NCBI RefSeq assembly: GCF_900111555.1
Contig: NZ_FOHZ01000009.1
Span: forward strand, 62,001-126,000
Length of the DNA stretch: 64,000 bases
Direction of reading: 5' to 3'
Source: Marinobacter segnicrescens
GTDB lineage: Bacteria; Pseudomonadota; Gammaproteobacteria; Pseudomonadales; Oleiphilaceae
The position numbers were made by a program, and so were the translations under genes. Below are positions 61,015-64,000 of the stretch, piece after piece. The notes beneath the pieces are model-generated. The model ran no database searches. It saw nothing but the letters and a program-made list of their open reading frames with translations, and was not told where the DNA came from. How positions within the stretch are numbered: position 1 is the stretch's first letter; the number at the start of each line of letters is the position of its first letter.

Positions 61015-61530
61015 TCAGCCCTTGCGAGTGAAGGGACCTATACGCAGCAGGAATTCGGAGTCGTGCTGACCACCAAAATGCAGCTCTTTTTCGAAGTGCT
61101 CGTGGTATTTCACTTCCGCGTCCATATCCCGGGCGAAAGAACGGAACAATGCCCACGAGGCTTCGTTGTCTTCGGTAATCGTGGTTTCCATGTGGGTAAC
61201 CTGCTTGCACGCATCCCGGGCCACGATTTCCTTGAGCATTCGCTTGGCGAGACCCTGGCCGCGACCCTTTTCATGGACGGCGACCTGCCAGACGAAAATA
61301 GTGTCAGGCTGGCTGGGCGGGATATAACCGGAGATAAAGCCGACGAGTTCGCCGTTCATCTCCGCTGCCACGCCAGTTTCGGCAAAGTGGCTGCACTGCA
61401 GGAGGTTGCAGTAGATGGAGTTGGGGTCCAGCGGCGGGCACTCTGCCACCAACTGGTGGAGTCGGAAGCCATCATCCTTGACCGGAGTGCGGAGGGTGAT
61501 GGCGGTGGTATTTGAACCTTCGGTTGTCAT
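61015..61530 (-). CDS. ectA: Diaminobutyrate acetyltransferase EctA
   Basis: This 171-residue GNAT enzyme acetylates diaminobutyrate at the gamma amino group. It begins with a short leader and then has LRTPVKDDGFRLHQLVAECP, LDPNSIYCNLLQCSHFAETG and the acetyl-CoA loop FVWQVAVHEKGRGQGLAKRM, all EctA hallmarks. It is the first gene of the operon, behind a clear promoter at 61564-61591. Ectoine synthesis is normally induced by salt; no operator for EctR-like repressors was recognised. Confidence 0.95.
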   Translation of the reverse strand: MTTEGSNTTAITLRTPVKDDGFRLHQLVAECPPLDPNSIYCNLLQCSHFAETGVAAEMNGELVGFISGYIPPSQPDTIFVWQVAVHEKGRGQGLAKRMLKEIVARDACKQVTHMETTITEDNEASWALFRSFARDMDAEVKYHEHFEKELHFGGQHDSEFLLRIGPFTRKG

Positions 61531-61563
61531 GTTCAGTCTTTTCGCTGCAAACGTTAGTGGTGA

Positions 61564-61591
61564 ATTATATAGACCACGAAATAAAAATCAA
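61564..61591 (-). promoter_or_regulatory. Sigma-70 type promoter of the ectoine operon
   Basis: On the minus strand TTGATT (-35, 61591-61586) and TATAAT (-10, 61569-61564) are separated by 16 bases. The -10 is a perfect consensus. The start would lie about 25 bases before the ectA ATG. Osmotic control cannot be seen from the sequence. Confidence 0.7.
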
Positions 61592-61662
61592 CCGGGCACC
61601 CATGCCACAGAACACCCAGTCTTCCGCCGGAGCCCAAAAGCCGTTAAAGACACACTTTTATA

Positions 61663-62628
61663 TTAGGCCAATTTCTCACCGATTCCATTAACACCCATCA
61701 ATTGTTCCACGGAGAGCAAGGTACCGTTAAGAATACGATGACGATATGACAAGGCAGCGTCACTGTCCGGTGGCCATAGATGGTCAAACCGGACGAGCCA
61801 GTCAACCAGGGGAAAGTCTACCGGCACCAGTGCGCCGTGCAGCGGGAGGGGATATTCAGGCGCCAGGCCCTCTGATGCCGGGCTGGCCAGGGCCAGGCGC
61901 GCAACCAGTCCACGGGAATCACCGAGCAGATTACCCATGCCGGCAGCGCCATTATTCAGGAATAGCCGGGCCCGATCTCCCACGACCAGGTTACGAATAA
62001 CAGGGAGGCAGGTATGGGTGCTGACAATCACATCTGCATCGGTTTGCCAGAACCATTCGGCGAGCTGGTCATCACCCGCCTGCGCAAGGACCTCATGGGC
62101 CAGCCCCCAGCCGGCCAGGGACTCCGGATCGCCGTGCAAAATAACAACCTTTAGTCCTCCAAAGATCAGACAACGATAACGGGGCAAGTCAGCAAGCCTT
62201 TGCTGCAGATCCGGGTGGTTTTCCGCCACCCGCTGCAGGCGCTCCATGATGCGATTGGAGCGCTCTACCACTACGTCTTCCACGAAGTCCGGATACGCAC
62301 AGCCACACCCGGCACCATCGCCGGGACGGGCAAGTTCGTATTCCACGTTACCGGTAATGGCGTCGTGCGACAGCACCCGGTCATTGATCTCCCGGAAAAG
62401 CGCATCGTCGGCATTGAACCAGTTGAAATCGCCGTTAAAGAGCAGTTTTGCACGCAAACCGCCTCGCTGCTCCCGCTCCGCCATGGCTTCGATTTCATCC
62501 AGTGCGAAGGGGTTTCCGTAGAGGCCGCCGATCACATAGAGCACATCGGCATCACAGGCTTGCGGCTCCGCGGTAAGCTGCTCCGGACGATACCGATACT
62601 GCAGCGGACAGCTGCGGCCTTCGGTCAT
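61663..62628 (-). CDS. Metallophosphatase-like protein
   Basis: This 321-residue cytoplasmic protein resembles calcineurin-type metallophosphoesterases: YVIGGLYGNPFALDEIEAMA (in place of GDIHG), LLFNGDFNWFNADDALFREI with a GDxxW element, SHDAITGNVEYELARPGDGA with GNxE, and ILHGDPESLAGWGL and STHTCLPVIR for the later histidines. Several positions deviate from the consensus, so the active site is altered or specialised. A cysteine pair CGCAYPDF lies in the middle. Its start overlaps the stop of the sodium symporter gene (ATGA), so it is co-expressed with that transporter. Substrate unknown. Confidence 0.7.
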   Translation of the reverse strand: MTEGRSCPLQYRYRPEQLTAEPQACDADVLYVIGGLYGNPFALDEIEAMAEREQRGGLRAKLLFNGDFNWFNADDALFREINDRVLSHDAITGNVEYELARPGDGAGCGCAYPDFVEDVVVERSNRIMERLQRVAENHPDLQQRLADLPRYRCLIFGGLKVVILHGDPESLAGWGLAHEVLAQAGDDQLAEWFWQTDADVIVSTHTCLPVIRNLVVGDRARLFLNNGAAGMGNLLGDSRGLVARLALASPASEGLAPEYPLPLHGALVPVDFPLVDWLVRFDHLWPPDSDAALSYRHRILNGTLLSVEQLMGVNGIGEKLA

Positions 62629-64000
62629 GACCCCGCCCCGGTTGTGGCCAGCGCACGACCCGCAAGGCGGCGCAACACCAGTGGCAGGAAGAACCCGAAG
62701 GTGCAAATCAGGATGCCCCAGGCATTGGTACCCAGCAGCAGTGCATAGGCGCCCTCGCCGATGGCCCAGGAATCCGGTATCCAGCCGACGGTGAGTAATA
62801 CTCCCAGCCCAAGCCCGGTCCAGAAACTGAGATGGAAGCTCCAGGGCGACCAGCGGGTAAAGCCGTAGAACAGGAAAACCGGTGCCAGGCCCATCACCAT
62901 GGTGCCGGAGATGGTGGTTGCCTTGAGAATGTCGGTGCCGGCAAACATGGGCAGGTTACCGAGAATGGCGAAGATGATCATCACCGCAGCACCCACCTTC
63001 ATACTCGGCAGTCGCTCCGCCGCGCGCTTTGCCAGCCGTGGCAGATCCACCGCCAGGGACTTGGAGAATGAGGTAAAGGTGGAGTCCAGGGTCGATCCGG
63101 CTGAGGTCATCATCACCACACTCATCAGGAACAATGCCGTCAGCCCAAGCGCCTGGCCTACTGCCGCCGGGGCATTACCACCGGCGTCAATGCCATTGAG
63201 CCGTGCGTGCACACCCACCAGGCTGAAGATAAACACGGCCACAAAGCCCAGCAGGCCCGCCACCACGAAACTCTTCAACATGGTCTTTTCCCGGTTCACA
63301 AAGCCCCGATCGGTCAGTACCGGATCGTGGAACGGATAGCTGAACAGCTGCAGGCCGGCTACCAGCAACAGATCCATGCCAGCCTCCAGCCGGAACTCAC
63401 CGGTAGTGAGCAGGGTTCCGGTATCGTTGGCAGGAATGATCAGGAACAGCACCGCTGCCACAAAGAACACGAAGAGCACCGCCTGAATGACATCAGTGAA
63501 GATGGAGCTGCGCAGGCCCCCCTTGAGGCTGTAGGCGAGGGTAAAGGCGGTAAAAACCATGGCCGCCGTGTAGTAGGGCCATTCCCCGACATTGCCGAAG
63601 TAACCTCCCACGACCGCCGTATTACTCCACACTTCGTTATAGAGGCGAATCAGGATAGCGGCCGCAAAGCTCAGCGCCGCCAGCCGGCCAAAGCGGGAGG
63701 TAAGGAATTCCTGCAGGCTCCCGGCACCGGTCTGGGTACGGATCAGGTAGATGATGTAACCGGCAACCGGTATGGACAGCCAGTAAGCGGCATAGGCCAG
63801 GCCACCGGTAACACCGTAGGCGGCGCCCAGATTGGCGGCGTTGGTCACGGACTTGGCGAAGATCCAGCTGATGAAGATGGATGCGGTGAGTGACCACTGA
63901 CCTACTGGCCGCCCCTGATCATCGGCGCCTTTATAAAAGGACTCAGCGTTGCGACTCTTCGGTGACAGGACATACATTACCACCCCGTAGACGATCAGAA
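62625..64000 (-). CDS. Sodium:solute symporter (SSS family), cut by window edge
   Basis: This membrane protein runs off the window at its N-terminus; 458 or so residues are visible. The SSS features include the N-terminal ESFYKGADDQGRPVGQWSLT, the helix LGAAYGVTGGLAYAAYWLSI, a SLKGGLRSSIFTDVIQAVLF stretch and a MTSAGSTLDSTFTSFSKSLA segment typical for Na+-site residues. Eleven or twelve helices are visible. It imports an unknown solute with sodium. Its stop overlaps the metallophosphatase-like gene. Frame remains open to the edge (LIVYGVVMY). Confidence 0.85.
   Translation of the reverse strand, partial: LIVYGVVMYVLSPKSRNAESFYKGADDQGRPVGQWSLTASIFISWIFAKSVTNAANLGAAYGVTGGLAYAAYWLSIPVAGYIIYLIRTQTGAGSLQEFLTSRFGRLAALSFAAAILIRLYNEVWSNTAVVGGYFGNVGEWPYYTAAMVFTAFTLAYSLKGGLRSSIFTDVIQAVLFVFFVAAVLFLIIPANDTGTLLTTGEFRLEAGMDLLLVAGLQLFSYPFHDPVLTDRGFVNREKTMLKSFVVAGLLGFVAVFIFSLVGVHARLNGIDAGGNAPAAVGQALGLTALFLMSVVMMTSAGSTLDSTFTSFSKSLAVDLPRLAKRAAERLPSMKVGAAVMIIFAILGNLPMFAGTDILKATTISGTMVMGLAPVFLFYGFTRWSPWSFHLSFWTGLGLGVLLTVGWIPDSWAIGEGAYALLLGTNAWGILICTFGFFLPLVLRRLAGRALATTGAGS

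Overview
The window looks like a chromosomal segment of a marine, moderately halophilic gammaproteobacterium, most probably Marinobacter or a close relative. This is inferred from GC-rich codon use, an ectoine (compatible solute) operon with its dedicated aspartokinase, a long Mrp-type cation/proton antiporter operon, several sodium-coupled symporters (AGCS, SSS), c-di-GMP enzymes and the overall gene content. No tRNA, rRNA, CRISPR array, prophage or intact insertion sequence was seen. Genes are tightly packed and many neighbours overlap by ATGA or GTGA, which implies translational coupling.

Layout. 1-1341: end of a molybdate ABC importer (modB, modC). 1395-2798: a DUF4397 lipoprotein. 3026-10242 (minus): a ten-gene Mrp/Mnh-like operon ordered E-F-G-DUF4040-B-C-D followed by two more MrpD/NuoL-like subunits. 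10422-14569: a DUF6279 lipoprotein, a MATE exporter, a periplasmic binding protein and two unknown small genes. 14730-15121: the wreck of a type I restriction-modification methylase gene. 15296-22642: an HPP membrane protein, thioesterase, degenerate HD-GYP protein, quinone oxidoreductase, S-formylglutathione hydrolase, CBS protein, alanine/glycine symporter and 1-Cys peroxiredoxin. 22758-25492 (minus): metNIQ methionine importer. 25699-33906: HDOD-GAF signalling protein, amidase, lytic transglycosylase, TauE/SafE exporter, a small encapsulated-ferritin-like protein without a shell gene, and a membrane diguanylate cyclase. 34100-36495: ExbB-ExbD-ExbD-TonB energy-transducing system behind a Fur-like site.

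37421-48997 is the nitrate assimilation region: nasA on the minus strand, and nrtABC, a NasC-like NADH oxidoreductase, nirB and nirD on the plus strand. All three transcripts (nasA, nrtABC, nasC-nirBD) appear to begin at sigma-54 type promoters. Each has a leader with a rho-independent terminator whose 5' arm also forms a hairpin with an A1/G4 hexaloop. This is the layout expected for NasT/NasR (ANTAR) antitermination, so the region encodes both nitrogen control (NtrC/sigma-54) and nitrate/nitrite control. The antiterminator protein itself is not in this window.

49407-57746 holds a second diguanylate cyclase, yfbR, a DUF748 AsmA-like protein, pdxH, a phosphopantetheinyl transferase, tag, two small DUF genes and a divergent sigma-70 family factor. 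58019-61530 (minus) is ectA-ectB-ask with no ectC between them. 61663-64000 (minus) is a metallophosphatase-like gene coupled to a sodium:solute symporter that runs off the edge.

The least explained structure is a set of six intergenic palindromes of two families. In each family the long outer arms differ between copies yet stay self-complementary, while an inner core is conserved. Four sit inside operons (metI/metQ, nrtB/nrtC, and two between nirB and nirD).
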